Shown here one piece after another: positions 1-8,982 of a DNA stretch of 64,000 bases. Below the pieces are notes generated by a model. That model ran no database searches, had not been told where the DNA came from, and saw only the letters and a list, made by a program, of their open reading frames with translations. The first letter of the stretch is position 1, and every line of letters starts with the position of its first letter. The position numbers and the translations under genes are program-made. The DNA is from Francisella endosymbiont of Ornithodoros moubata (GTDB lineage Bacteria; Pseudomonadota; Gammaproteobacteria; Francisellales; Francisellaceae), in NCBI GenBank assembly GCA_002095075.2, contig LVCE01000003.1, positions 186,001-250,000 on the forward strand. The letters run 5' to 3'.

Positions 1-1492
1 AGATTTGTAACTGAAAAAGCTTTTGCAAAAGGTCTAAAGCCTATAGTTGTAATTAATAAAATTGATAGAGATGGTGCACGCCCTGATTGGGTTGTTGATC
101 AAGTTTTTGATTTATTTGATAGATTAGGTGCAACTGATGAGCAATTAGATTTCCCTGTTATATATACTTCTGCAATTAATAGTTGGGCAACTAATGATAT
201 TAATCAAAAAAAAGATGATATGACTGACCTTTTCAAAGCTATAGTTGAAAATATTGAGTATCCTAATGTTGATTGAGCATGGTCCATTCCAAATGCAAAT
301 ATCTTCACTAGATTATTCAAACTTCACTGGAACTATCGGTATTGGCCGTATCCAGAGAGGTAGAATCAAGACAAATACTCCTGTAACAATTGTAAATGCT
401 GCAGGTGAGAAAAGAAGTGGACGTGTGCTACAAATACTAGGTTACCTTGGACTTGAGCGTAAAGAAGTACCAGAAGCTAGTGCTGGTGATATAGTTTGCG
501 TAACAGGTATGGAAGGTCTAAAAATTTCTGATACATTATGTAATCCAGAGCATGTTGAAGCCCTGCCTGCACTTTCTGTAGATGAGCCAACTATCAGTAT
601 GACATTCCAAGTTAATAACTCGCCTTTTGCTGGTAAAGAAGGTAAGTTTGTAACATCACGACAAATCAAAGAAAGACTCGAAAAAGAACTTATTCACAAT
701 ATTGCTCTAAGAGTTGAGCAGCTAGATGATCCTGATAAATTCAAAGTTTCTGGTCGTGGTGAATTACATTTATCAATCTTACTTGAGAATATGCGTCGTG
801 AAGGCTTTGAAATTGCAGTATCGCGCCCACAAGTAATTTTCAAAGATATCAATGGTGAAAAGCATGAGCCATATGAACAAGCTATTATAGATATTGATGA
901 AGAGCATCAAGGTACTGTAATGGGAAAAATGGGCTTACGCCAAAGCGAGCTTAAAAATATGGAGCCAGATGGTAAAGGTCGTGTCAAACTTGAATTTATA
1001 ATTCCTTCACGTGGTTTGATAGGTTTCTATACAGAATTCCTAACTATTACATCAGGTTCAGGTATTTTAAATAAAGTATTTGACCACTATGGCCCGATGA
1101 AAAAACAAACTCTTGAAGCTCGTCAAAATGGTACTTTAGTTTCGATGGTATCTGGTAAGGCTTTAGCTTTTGCTCTATTTAACCTACAAGAGCGTGGCAG
1201 AATGTTTATCGGCCATGGTACTGATGTTTATGAAGGTATGATTATCGGGATTCATAACAGAGACAATGATCTTATCGTAAACCCTTGTAAAGGTAAGCAA
1301 CTTACTAACATCCGTGCTTCTGGTAAAGATGAAGCTGTAACTCTAGTACCACCAATTAAGCTTACTCTTGAGTATGCTTTAGAATTTATCGTAGATGACG
1401 AACTTGTTGAAATTACACCAAAATCCATTAGATTAAGAAAAAAACACCTAAAAGAATCAGACCGTAAAAAAGCTTCTCGTGGTACTCTTTAA
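1..1492 (+). pseudogene. typA: Translational GTPase TypA/BipA, 5' part cut by the window edge, frameshifted
   Basis: TypA/BipA is a ribosome-associated translation-factor GTPase needed mainly under stress and cold. Frame 1 from base 1 reads the end of the G domain, including the NKxD motif as INKIDR, and stops at a TGA at 274-276. Frame 2 continues without a gap from HGPFQMQIS through the EF-Tu-like, EF-G-like and C-terminal domains (GRGELHLS, SRGLIGF) to a TAA at 1492. The family sequence needs D-E-H-G across the join, so the 'gattgag' at 271-277 carries one extra T. The N-terminal ~115 residues lie outside the window. The rest of the gene is clean, so this is either a very recent knockout or a base-call error. 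An internal restart giving the C-terminal ~400 residues would lack the GTPase domain. Confidence 0.9.
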
Positions 1493-1571
1493 CCATCATT
1501 AATTTGAGATTATTTTTATATTTACCACAAAATTAACCTTCAGCTATCTAAAAAACTAAAGACTCCTAATA

Positions 1572-2377
1572 ATTAAAAGATTAGAAAATAAAATAGCTTT
1601 AGTTACAGGCGCTGTTAGAGGAATAGGTAGAGCAACAGCAGAATTTTATTTGCTAATGAGAATGCTATAGTTATTTTTTCTGATATCAACGATAGTTTAA
1701 GTAGTAGTTTTGTCAAAAGTATTGTATACAAAAGTATTGAATACAAGCATTTAGATGTCAGTAATGAGGATAATTGGATAGAATTTTATAAATATATTAA
1801 AGCTAAATTTGGTAAATTAAATATCTTAGTTTAATACAGGAATTACAGGTTTTATAGAAAGTGCTGGTCCACATAATCCTAAAGACTTAGATGTGACTTC
1901 TTAGCAGAAAGTACATTCTGTGAATTATAATGGAGTAGTCTTAGGATGTAAATATGCTATTAAACTTATAAAAGAAAAAGGTGTAAGTATAGTTAATATT
2001 TCTTCACGATCTGGACTTGTAGGAATATCTCAAGCTGTAGCATATGCTTTAAGTAAAGCTTCTGTAAGAAACCATACAAAATCGGTTGCTTTATTATTAC
2101 ACTAATATGAGATATAGTATTCGCCGTAATTCAATTCATCCTGGAGCTATCTTGACACGAATGTGAGATGAAATACTATCTAAAGACGAAAATCACAAAC
2201 AAGCAGCAATAAGAGCAATTATTAATTATATTCCTCTAAAAGTCATGGGATAAGCTCAAGATGTAGCTTATGCAGCATTATATTTGGCAGCAGATGAATC
2301 AAAATATGTTACAAGTTGAGTTAAATGTCGATGGGGAAATTCTTGCTGATAGCTCAGCAGCTCCAAAAAAAGTGTAA
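1572..2377 (+). pseudogene. Short-chain dehydrogenase/reductase remnant
   Basis: Stitching frames gives a recognisable SDR: ALVTGAVRGIGRA (cofactor loop), NTGITG (NNAG-like), VNISSRSG, then YALSK (active-site YxxxK) and a C-terminal LNVDGEILA segment. The reading frame changes several times and has in-frame stops, for example near 1833, 1902, 2104 and 2164. The expected start codon is now ATT at 1572. The ancestral protein would be about 260 residues, the normal length for the family. The substrate cannot be inferred. It sits between typA and a methyltransferase remnant on the same strand. Confidence 0.8.
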
Positions 2378-2446
2378 TAACTACTTATAAATAGTATACT
2401 ATATTTAAATATGTAAACATTAAAATTCAAATTTTAATATATAATA

Positions 2447-3212
2447 ATGAATAATGTAAAAAGTTGATTTTAGTGCTGTTGCAACACTATATCAAAAAGC
2501 TAGACCTAGTATTCCTGTTGAGATTATAAGATTTCTAAAAGAAAAAATGACCTCCAATGGAAAAGCTTGGAATTGTGGTACTGTAATGGTCAAACAGCAA
2601 TCAAATTAGCTGAATTTATCAATGAGATTCATGCTACTGATATTAGCAATGCACAACTAGCTAAAGCTTTAAAACGTAATAGTATAAAATACTTTAAAAT
2701 AGATGAGACTAATAGTATGTTTGCGGATCAAAGTGTAGATCTAATAACAGTTTCCACAAGCTGCTCACTGGTTTGATATGACTAAATTTAAAAAAGAATG
2801 CTTACGCATAATTAAACCTAATGGAATTGTAGCTATTTGGGCATACCACCATAACATTACTATCAACGCAAAGGTTGAAGTTATTTACCAAGAGTTTTAT
2901 AGAATTATTCGTCCGTACTTCCCACAAGAACATAGTGATAACTTTTACAAAGATATCAATATTAATCTACCCAAGTTAGATGCTCCAGATTTTAAACAAA
3001 CTAAACAAATGAATTTCGATAGTTTTATCGAATATCTCAAATCTTTTTCTGCTTATGCTAAATACCTCAAAAGTCACAGAAAATGCTCTATAATTGAACT
3101 AGGATTTTATGATAAGTTTAAAGAATCAGGGGAAATAGTACAAAATTATATACTGTTATTTGGCCAATTATATTTAAATGTCATATCAAAAATTAAAAGA
3201 CAGACAATATAA
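2447..3212 (+). pseudogene. Class I SAM-dependent methyltransferase remnant
   Basis: Joined frames read VDFSAVATLYQKARPSIP, then the SAM-binding stretch (originally about WDCGTGNGQTA), HATDISNAQLA (acidic loop), and AAHWFDMTKFKKECLRII with a C-terminal ~120-residue segment. This is the layout of UbiE/Tam-type class I methyltransferases of about 250 residues. An early stop follows the ATG at 2447. Frameshifts lie near 2465, 2575 and 2765, so no complete product is possible. The longest surviving segment is 2778-3212. No substrate can be assigned. Confidence 0.75.
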
Positions 3213-3227
3213 AGTAATACCCAACAG

Positions 3228-4230
3228 CTAAAGCCCCACTCTACGTGAATCTGCTACACCATAGACATATTGCCCATCAGAGATTACTGATTCAGCTATT
3301 CCCATCGCAGCATAAGGTACAGCATTATTACCCATTTCTTTAAGTAGATTTATTGTATCTACAGATATACCCTGCTCTACACCTAACTCATCTGGCCATA
3401 ATTGACTATAAACATGAGAGTTATTAACACAGCTGCTTGAAGATTCATATTAAAATCAATGATATTTAAAATCACTTGCAAAGTTGTTATAATAATATGG
3501 TTGCTACCAGGATGAACCTGTAGCTAAGAAAGGATTACCATCTTTATCTAAATACTATCGTTGGAGTCATTGAACTTAGCAGTCTTTTGTTTGGTGTAAC
3601 TGTATTTGCTTCACCTTGAACTAAACCAAAGACATTTGCCATGCCAACTTTAGCAGCGAAATCATCCATTTCATTATTTAACAAAATTCCACTACCTGGT
3701 AGTAATTTAGCGTATAAGTGTTTGAAACCATATTGTCATCTTTATCGACAAATTTACCATATTTTTGTTGCGCATCAATTAAGCCTGCAACCGTACCGAG
3801 ACACCTGAAGCATTGTATGAACTAGAGACTTTACTATAGTCAACATCACCTTTACCATTTAGGAACATATCACTAAAAGATTTTGCTGGAGTTTTTTCTC
3901 GATAATTAATCGCAACAACTTTATGCTATTTTTTAGGTAAATTAACATAAATTCACCACCAAGATTACCTGCTCTTGGTAAGAGTGACAGCTAATAGCTA
4001 AAGCAAGATCAACAGCATTACTACCTTGTTTAAGAATTTCAAGACCTACTTTACTTGCTAGAGCTTCTTGAGATGCAACTATACCATGCTTTTGCACAAC
4101 TGGTTGGGCAATCTACATTTCTTCTTGAATGGGGATAAAATCATAACCAGTTAGTAATGGTGCAGCAATTAAAGTTAAACTTGGTAAAAGTATTAACAAT
4201 GACATTAAATTTACTAAATAGTTTTTCCAT
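3228..4230 (-). pseudogene. ggt: Gamma-glutamyltranspeptidase (GGT) remnant with central deletion
   Basis: GGT enzymes are periplasmic or secreted N-terminal nucleophile hydrolases that cleave glutathione and gamma-glutamyl bonds. From the ATG at 4230 the minus strand reads a degraded leader, then HGIVASQEALASKVGLEIL, the oxyanion/substrate region with NYREKTPAKS, and near the C-terminus DGNPFLATGS, NMNLQAAV and QYVYGVADSRRVGL. These are diagnostic GGT blocks. The span is about 335 codons against about 560-580 in the family. The middle, including the region of the catalytic Thr, is missing. There are also several frameshifts and stops. The Bacillus anthracis capsule anchoring enzyme CapD is a GGT relative, which makes this loss interesting beside the capBCA locus at 36-39 kb; any link is inference. 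Confidence 0.85.
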
Positions 4231-4242
4231 TAATAACCTCAG

Positions 4243-5033
4243 TGTGATTTTTGAACATAATAAGTATTGCTTGATTATTCTGTTGTGTTGAATCTAATGC
4301 TGGATCTTTTGCTTAAGGACTTTTGCCATACCGTAATCATAATTTTGTATATAAGCATTACGCAAAGCTGCACATGGATCAATAGAAACTTCTTCTAAAT
4401 TTTAATATGCTGGTAAATATGAAACCCCTTGGTTTATAAATATAAGCCATAAACACTATAGTTAACCACATACGCAGTAAATGTGCCTACTCCCTGGAGC
4501 TAAAAATAAATATGTAAGTGGATTAAACAGCGCATTAACACTATCACTAATCCCTCTATAGTTACAGGACCAAAAATTGGTCAGATTATATACGGCAATA
4601 CATAGCCCTTTTTATATAATTCCCATTTATGTAATGTCACAGCAAAATCTTGGTAGTACCTCATTGATAGATTAAACCAACTATTTGCAACATTAAAGAA
4701 GTCTACAACTCCAAGTGTAGCGTTAGCTAATAAACACATGCTATTATCACCTGCATAACCCCACTCACCTTGGAATAGATCATTTGCCACTCTACTAGGC
4801 TCAAACAAATTCTGAAAAATATTAAATATACCTGTCTGAACTGCATCAGGAACAACAAAATTATAGGCTTTTACAACAGGTGTAAAAAAACTATATAACT
4901 TGTTATTCCAATAGAAAACTTTTCTATTATATTTCTCATAAGGATCACTGTCATTTATGGGTGTTTCCCATTTAATCCCACAACTAGACCATCCCATTCT
5001 AAATAGTTACTAACTTTTACTCTTAACTTCATA
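4243..5033 (-). pseudogene. mlaA: MlaA/VacJ outer-membrane lipoprotein remnant
   Basis: MlaA is the outer-membrane lipoprotein of the Mla phospholipid-trafficking system. The open segment 4581-4997 carries the family core DPYEKYNRKVFYWNN, FEPSRVANDLFQGEWGYAG and ANATLGVVDFFNVA. Beyond its stop, other frames resume with GISDSVNALFNPLTYLF and a C-terminal YIQNYDYGMAKVLKQ. The likely start at 5033 (MKLRVKVSNYL) is out of frame with the lipobox-like SSCG at the head of the core. The signal peptide is therefore severed as well. Neither copy of the export signal nor the C-terminus is readable in one frame. Confidence 0.8.
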
Positions 5034-5108
5034 GTTTTATGATTTAGCTTAAAAAAATTTAGTATTATAGCCAATAATTGTGATGTATAAATAAGCTTAG
5101 TAATAATT

Positions 5109-6317
5109 TTATAAAAACTTTATACCCTTTTTAAAGCCGCGAATCCAAAAACGCTCTAAAGATAAAGCTTCTAATAATTTATCACAACATGGTGGTGTTT
5201 GATTAGTTATTTGTGCAGTTATAATCTTGGCTGCTAACAATGATGAACATAAACCTTTTGAACCAAAACCTGAAGATACATATAGGCCTTGTTGATATTC
5301 AATCTTTGGCATTTTTGCTTTTAGATAGCCTTTTAATAATGGCTTATAAAAGTCTTGTTCAAACTTAGTATAATCAACTAGTTTACCAACTAGTGGTAAA
5401 TGATCTGATGTCACACATCTTGTAGCTACTCTTGAATCAACTATATTTATACTTGCTATACTGCTATTACCTAGCATTTCTTTTATTTGAGTTATATTAA
5501 AGTTATTATCCTCTTCTCTGATATCTGTATTAGTATCACTATTATCACGAAAGGTTACACCGATAACTTGTAAATTTTGCTTATAGTTTGGAATTATATA
5601 ACCCTTATCCATAATAGTTTTTGTGATATCAAAACTTTTTTTGATAACTGTTAGTTGACCTTGTGATGGATATACTGGGATTTTTTGGAGTTGAGTTATT
5701 TGCTTAAATAGTTGGTATCCACCTGCAAAAATTACAATATCAAAATCTTGGTTAAAATTATCAAATTCTAATTGCCAATTTCCTTTTTGATTTGTACTAA
5801 TTACCATTAGCTTGGTCTGTAAATTTAATTTCACATTTGCTAATTTAAGCCATAGTTGACAAATACTTTTAGGTACTAATGCTAAAGCATTTGGATAATA
5901 AACAGCACTTTTTGAAGTAGTTGTATTTATAAGTTGAGAAACTTGTGTAGCTGATAGTAATTTAGCCACATTTGAATCTATATTTCTATTTGTGAAAATT
6001 TTTTGATATCTGTGTTGCTCTTTTAGATCACTTAAAAGTTGTATTACTCCTTGATTGTAAATTTCTATGTAATTTCTGTACTCATTTATAAAATCTATTA
6101 ATAAGCTATAACCAAGAGTATAAAATTGATCAGAAAAGTTATTATCAGAAGTTAAATATGGTGCTAATATACCAGCAAAATTACCTGATGCTTCATGAGC
6201 TACTTCACAACTCCTATCAAATATAGTTATATCAAAGCTAATTGTTTTACTTAATTCATACGCCAATGAACATTCAGCAAGCCCAGCACCGATAATAGCT
6301 ATTTTTTTATTTATCAT
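5109..6317 (-). CDS. mnmC: Standalone MnmC-type FAD-dependent tRNA cmnm5s2U34 oxidoreductase
   Basis: The 402-residue protein matches the C-terminal oxidoreductase domain of bifunctional MnmC, which removes the carboxymethyl group from cmnm5(s2)U34 in tRNA. The match includes EASGNFAGILAPYL, RVATRCVTSDHLPLVGK and SSGFGSKGLCSS near the C-terminus. The N-terminal methyltransferase domain of the E. coli protein is absent. The FAD-binding GxGxxG loop at residues 10-15 reads GAGLAE: the third glycine is Glu (codon at 6273-6275). This should clash with the dinucleotide phosphate, so activity is doubtful. It overlaps the end of rnfH by 4 bp (ATGA), implying co-transcription with ratA-rnfH. Confidence 0.85.
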   Translation of the reverse strand: MINKKIAIIGAGLAECSLAYELSKTISFDITIFDRSCEVAHEASGNFAGILAPYLTSDNNFSDQFYTLGYSLLIDFINEYRNYIEIYNQGVIQLLSDLKEQHRYQKIFTNRNIDSNVAKLLSATQVSQLINTTTSKSAVYYPNALALVPKSICQLWLKLANVKLNLQTKLMVISTNQKGNWQLEFDNFNQDFDIVIFAGGYQLFKQITQLQKIPVYPSQGQLTVIKKSFDITKTIMDKGYIIPNYKQNLQVIGVTFRDNSDTNTDIREEDNNFNITQIKEMLGNSSIASINIVDSRVATRCVTSDHLPLVGKLVDYTKFEQDFYKPLLKGYLKAKMPKIEYQQGLYVSSGFGSKGLCSSLLAAKIITAQITNQTPPCCDKLLEALSLERFWIRGFKKGIKFL

Positions 6318-6619
6318 GCTCCAAAAAGTCTAATACCTTCTTTTTTACGCTTTTGTTCAGCTCTTAGCATGCGTGCCTGCTTAGGATCTATAGTTAGATT
6401 TCTATAAATTTCTATCCTATCTCTATCTTTTAGCTGATAATCTAAATCTACTAGCTGGCTATATATACCAACTTTTAAATTCTCGATATCCTCTAACTCT
6501 GGGTATTTATGTGATATTTTAGATAATTTGAGAGCTTGTCTGACAGTTATAGCTTCGTCAACTTCAACAAAAAAAGACTTTTGCTCATTAGCTAAAGCGT
6601 AGATAACTTCTATTTTCAC
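6314..6619 (-). CDS. rnfH: RnfH/UPF0125 family protein
   Basis: This is a 101-residue ubiquitin-like-fold protein of the RnfH family, commonly encoded directly after the ratA toxin/ubiquinone-binding gene. Family blocks are visible: an N-terminal beta-strand with VEVIYAL-type sequence, QLVDLDYQLKDRDRIEIYRNLTID in the middle, and a basic C-terminus with DPKQARMLRAEQKRKK. The start codon is GTG at 6619, sharing its G with the TAG stop of ratA. The stop overlaps mnmC by 4 bp. The function of RnfH is not established. The length is normal for the family. Confidence 0.9.
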   Translation of the reverse strand: MKIEVIYALANEQKSFFVEVDEAITVRQALKLSKISHKYPELEDIENLKVGIYSQLVDLDYQLKDRDRIEIYRNLTIDPKQARMLRAEQKRKKEGIRLFGA

Positions 6620-7050
6620 TATTTATAAACCTCTTCTGCACGCTTACAAAAAGCGCCTAACATCTTATCTGCTAAACCACGAAAAACTGGTCCAAGCGCC
6701 ATTTCGACAAATTTATTTTCAAAGCTGAATTCCATATCTAATGAAACTTTACATGAGTTTTCACCTTGTGGCTCAAACTTCCAATCACCAGTTAAGCTTT
6801 TAAATGGTCCGTTCATTAAGTTTAGATGAATATGCTCATTTTTGACCATTGTATTATGAGTCGCAAAATCAAGTCTGACAAATCCAGACTTTATTTTTAA
6901 TGATGCTACTGCTTCTATTTCAGTCTGCTCAAAGATTTCAATATCATAACACATTGGTAAAAATTTAGGGTAGCTTCTAATATCATTTACAAGCTCATAC
7001 ATTTGTGCAGCACTATAATTTACAACTGCAGATTTATTAACCTTATTCAT
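6619..7050 (-). CDS. ratA: RatA/PasT-like START-domain (COQ10 family) protein
   Basis: The 143-residue protein has the START/polyketide-cyclase fold signature of the RatA/COQ10 family: [25 protein letters not shown] at the N-terminus, VRLDFATHN and SLTGDWKF in the middle, and a C-terminal [20 protein letters not shown] helix. E. coli RatA was described as a ribosome-association toxin; COQ10 relatives bind ubiquinone. Which role applies here is unknown. It is divergent from smpB, with starts 76 bp apart, a widespread arrangement. It is the first gene of a ratA-rnfH-mnmC unit. Confidence 0.9.
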   Translation of the reverse strand: MNKVNKSAVVNYSAAQMYELVNDIRSYPKFLPMCYDIEIFEQTEIEAVASLKIKSGFVRLDFATHNTMVKNEHIHLNLMNGPFKSLTGDWKFEPQGENSCKVSLDMEFSFENKFVEMALGPVFRGLADKMLGAFCKRAEEVYK

Positions 7051-7126
7051 TTATTTAATCTTTTGTGATTTGCTGATAATATATAATCCTTACATTGTAT
7101 ATTTTTTTACAAAAAATAATAAAGTT

Positions 7127-7600
7127 ATGAGTAAACATAAAGCTTCTCCAACGACTATTGCTAAAAATAAAAAAGCCTGGCATGATTATACTATTTTAGA
7201 GAAATTTGAAGCTGGAATAGTTCTACAAGGCTGGGAAGTAAAAAGTATTCGCGCTGGTAAAGTACAAATGGTTGATAGTCATGTGCATATTAAGCATGGT
7301 GAAGCGTGGCTTCTTAATTGTATAATTACGCCATTACTATCCGTCTCAACGCATGTGGTCGCAGATGCTGCAACAACGCGTAAGCTACTTCTTAATCGCT
7401 GTGAGATTGATAAAATCATGGGTAGAATTGAGCAAAAAGGTTTTACATGTGTACCTCTTGCTATGTATTGGAAAGGTCCGCGAGTAAAAGTAGAAATAGC
7501 ATTAGTTCAAGGTAAAAAAGTTAATGATAAGCGCCAAGTACAAAAAGACAAAGATTGGGCACGTGAAAAAGACAGGTTATTTAAAAAGGCTTATAAATAA
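7127..7600 (+). CDS. smpB: SsrA-binding protein SmpB
   Basis: SmpB delivers tmRNA to stalled ribosomes for trans-translation. Starting at the ATG at 7127 ([17 protein letters not shown]) gives 157 residues, the family length. The open frame upstream of it is low-complexity and unlike SmpB. Diagnostic blocks are [30 protein letters not shown] and the lysine/arginine-rich tail with [12 protein letters not shown] that occupies the mRNA channel. The stop at 7600 abuts the ttcA start at 7601 with no spacer, so the two are probably translationally coupled. No tmRNA gene was recognised in this window. Confidence 0.95.
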   Translation: MSKHKASPTTIAKNKKAWHDYTILEKFEAGIVLQGWEVKSIRAGKVQMVDSHVHIKHGEAWLLNCIITPLLSVSTHVVADAATTRKLLLNRCEIDKIMGRIEQKGFTCVPLAMYWKGPRVKVEIALVQGKKVNDKRQVQKDKDWAREKDRLFKKAYK

Positions 7601-8359
7601 ATGACGAAGACTGAGAAAAAACTGCGCCATTATATCACCAAAGCTATTGCAGACTACAAGCTTCTTGATAAAGGTGATAAAGTTATGCTTTGCCTATTTG
7701 GTAGTAAAGATTCTTTTGGACTTCTAAAAGTCTTACATAGTTTTATTGAAGATAAAACTTACGATATTGATCTTCATGTATATACTCTAGATCAGTCTCA
7801 ACCAGGTTGGGATGGTAGCCAACTTAGAAAATACCTTGATAATTTAGGTGTATCTTATGAAATCGAGACAAAAAACACTTATGGAGTGGTTATTGATAAA
7901 GTTCCAGAGGGTAAAACCTATTGTTCACTATGTTCTAGACTTCATCGTGGTAATATCTACAGATATGCAAAAGAGCATAAAATGGATAAAATAATTCTTG
8001 GGCACCATCGTGATGATTTAATTCAATCATTACTAATATCAATACTCTACCAAGGTCAGATTAAATCTATGCCACCTAAATTTATTACTCAAGATAGTGA
8101 AAATACTGTCATTCGCCCAATGGTTTTAGTACAAGAACGCGACCTAATAGAATTTGCTAAAGAAGAGAATTTCCCAATAATTCCATGTAACCTATGTGGT
8201 TCGCAAGAAAATCTCAAAAGAAAGAAAGTCAAAAAACTTATTCAAGATTTGGTACATGAGAATCCAAAAGTACCAAGTAATATTCTAAACTCTCTTTCAA
8301 ATGTATTACCTAGTCATTTGATGGATAAGAGTTTGTTTGATATAGATGCTAATAAATAG
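7601..8359 (+). CDS. ttcA: tRNA 2-thiocytidine(32) synthetase TtcA with altered PP-loop
   Basis: TtcA thiolates C32 in certain tRNAs using ATP and an Fe-S cluster. The 252-residue frame is full length, and it keeps the Fe-S cysteine motifs (CSLCSR in the middle, PCNLCGSQ near residue 200) plus GHHRDD and RPMVLVQERD. The PP-loop, SGGKDS in active family members, reads FGSKDS at residues 33-38 (bases 7697-7714). Ser to Phe and Gly to Ser in the ATP-binding loop would be expected to impair adenylation. The gene may therefore be functionally dead although open. Francisella genomes are known to carry two ttcA paralogs, so loss here could be tolerated. Confidence 0.88.
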   Translation: MTKTEKKLRHYITKAIADYKLLDKGDKVMLCLFGSKDSFGLLKVLHSFIEDKTYDIDLHVYTLDQSQPGWDGSQLRKYLDNLGVSYEIETKNTYGVVIDKVPEGKTYCSLCSRLHRGNIYRYAKEHKMDKIILGHHRDDLIQSLLISILYQGQIKSMPPKFITQDSENTVIRPMVLVQERDLIEFAKEENFPIIPCNLCGSQENLKRKKVKKLIQDLVHENPKVPSNILNSLSNVLPSHLMDKSLFDIDANK

Positions 8360-8760
8360 CTACTCTTCCAACTCAATCACTCTAGTTTCAGGCATTCTTG
8401 TAATAATCACTACAATCATTATTGAAGCTATAATAGTATACAATGCTGGTGCCATATGACCAAAATATACAATCAAAATACTTAAAACTAATGGTACAGT
8501 TCCGCCTAATAGTGTATTACTAACATTATAACCAGTTGCAACACCACTAAATCTAAGATGTGTCGGAAATAGCTCATTAATAGTAACTACAAATGTTGCT
8601 GTTGCCGATGATATAAGCAGCATTAATAATGACATTACCATACCAATCACAAAACACAATCTCCACCCATAACTATGCATTTGAGATTCTGATAAAAAGC
8701 TTGAAAATATAAATACTACCACTATACCTAAAAATACTCCAAAGCCAGAGCATGATTAAT
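8360..8760 (-). pseudogene. MFS transporter remnant, C-terminal part
   Basis: The open segment reads the C-terminal portion of a metabolite:H+ symporter-type MFS protein: MHSYGWRLCFVIGMV (TM5/6 junction), NELFPTHLRFSGVATGYN (TM9/10 loop) and a final RMPETRVIE. The frame can be followed upstream to about 8755 (GFGVFLGIVVVFIF), where it meets a stop. TM1-4 are missing. The sequence jumps from the TM6 region straight to TM9, implying an internal deletion too. The only in-frame initiator is a GTG inside a helix. It lies downstream of xseB and converges on ttcA. Confidence 0.75.
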
Positions 8761-8781
8761 AATAAATAAGTAATGATTAAG

Positions 8782-8982
8782 TTAATCTTTTTTAAATTCA
8801 TCAATAAATTTTTGTGCTGCAGCAATTCTCTCTTTGCATAGCTGATAGCTTTTTGAAGCTTGCTCAAGCATAGGTGCTAACTCATCTAGTAATGCTGGAT
8901 TATCTTGCTGCTCTTGTAGTTTCTCATTTATATCTGCTAATATATCATAGTTTTTTGCGAATTTTTTACTTTGTGTTGCCAT
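8782..8982 (-). CDS. xseB: Exodeoxyribonuclease VII small subunit XseB
   Basis: A 66-residue helical protein with the exonuclease VII small-subunit pattern (ILADINEKLQ, LAPMLEQASKSYQLCKERI). XseB subunits wrap the coiled-coil of the XseA nuclease to form the single-strand-specific exonuclease VII used in repair. Its start overlaps the 3' end of xseA by 17 bp, so the two subunits are translated from one message. Length and context are normal. Confidence 0.9.
   Translation of the reverse strand: MATQSKKFAKNYDILADINEKLQEQQDNPALLDELAPMLEQASKSYQLCKERIAAAQKFIDEFKKD

Noticed and set aside
7051-7126. tmRNA gene next to smpB
   Set aside because: The gap is only 76 bp and shows no tRNA-like ends; no tmRNA signature was found nearby.
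8673-8867. A 64-codon minus-strand frame spanning the xseB/MFS junction
   Set aside because: It is out of frame with both xseB and the MFS fragment and has no ribosome-binding site or family similarity.
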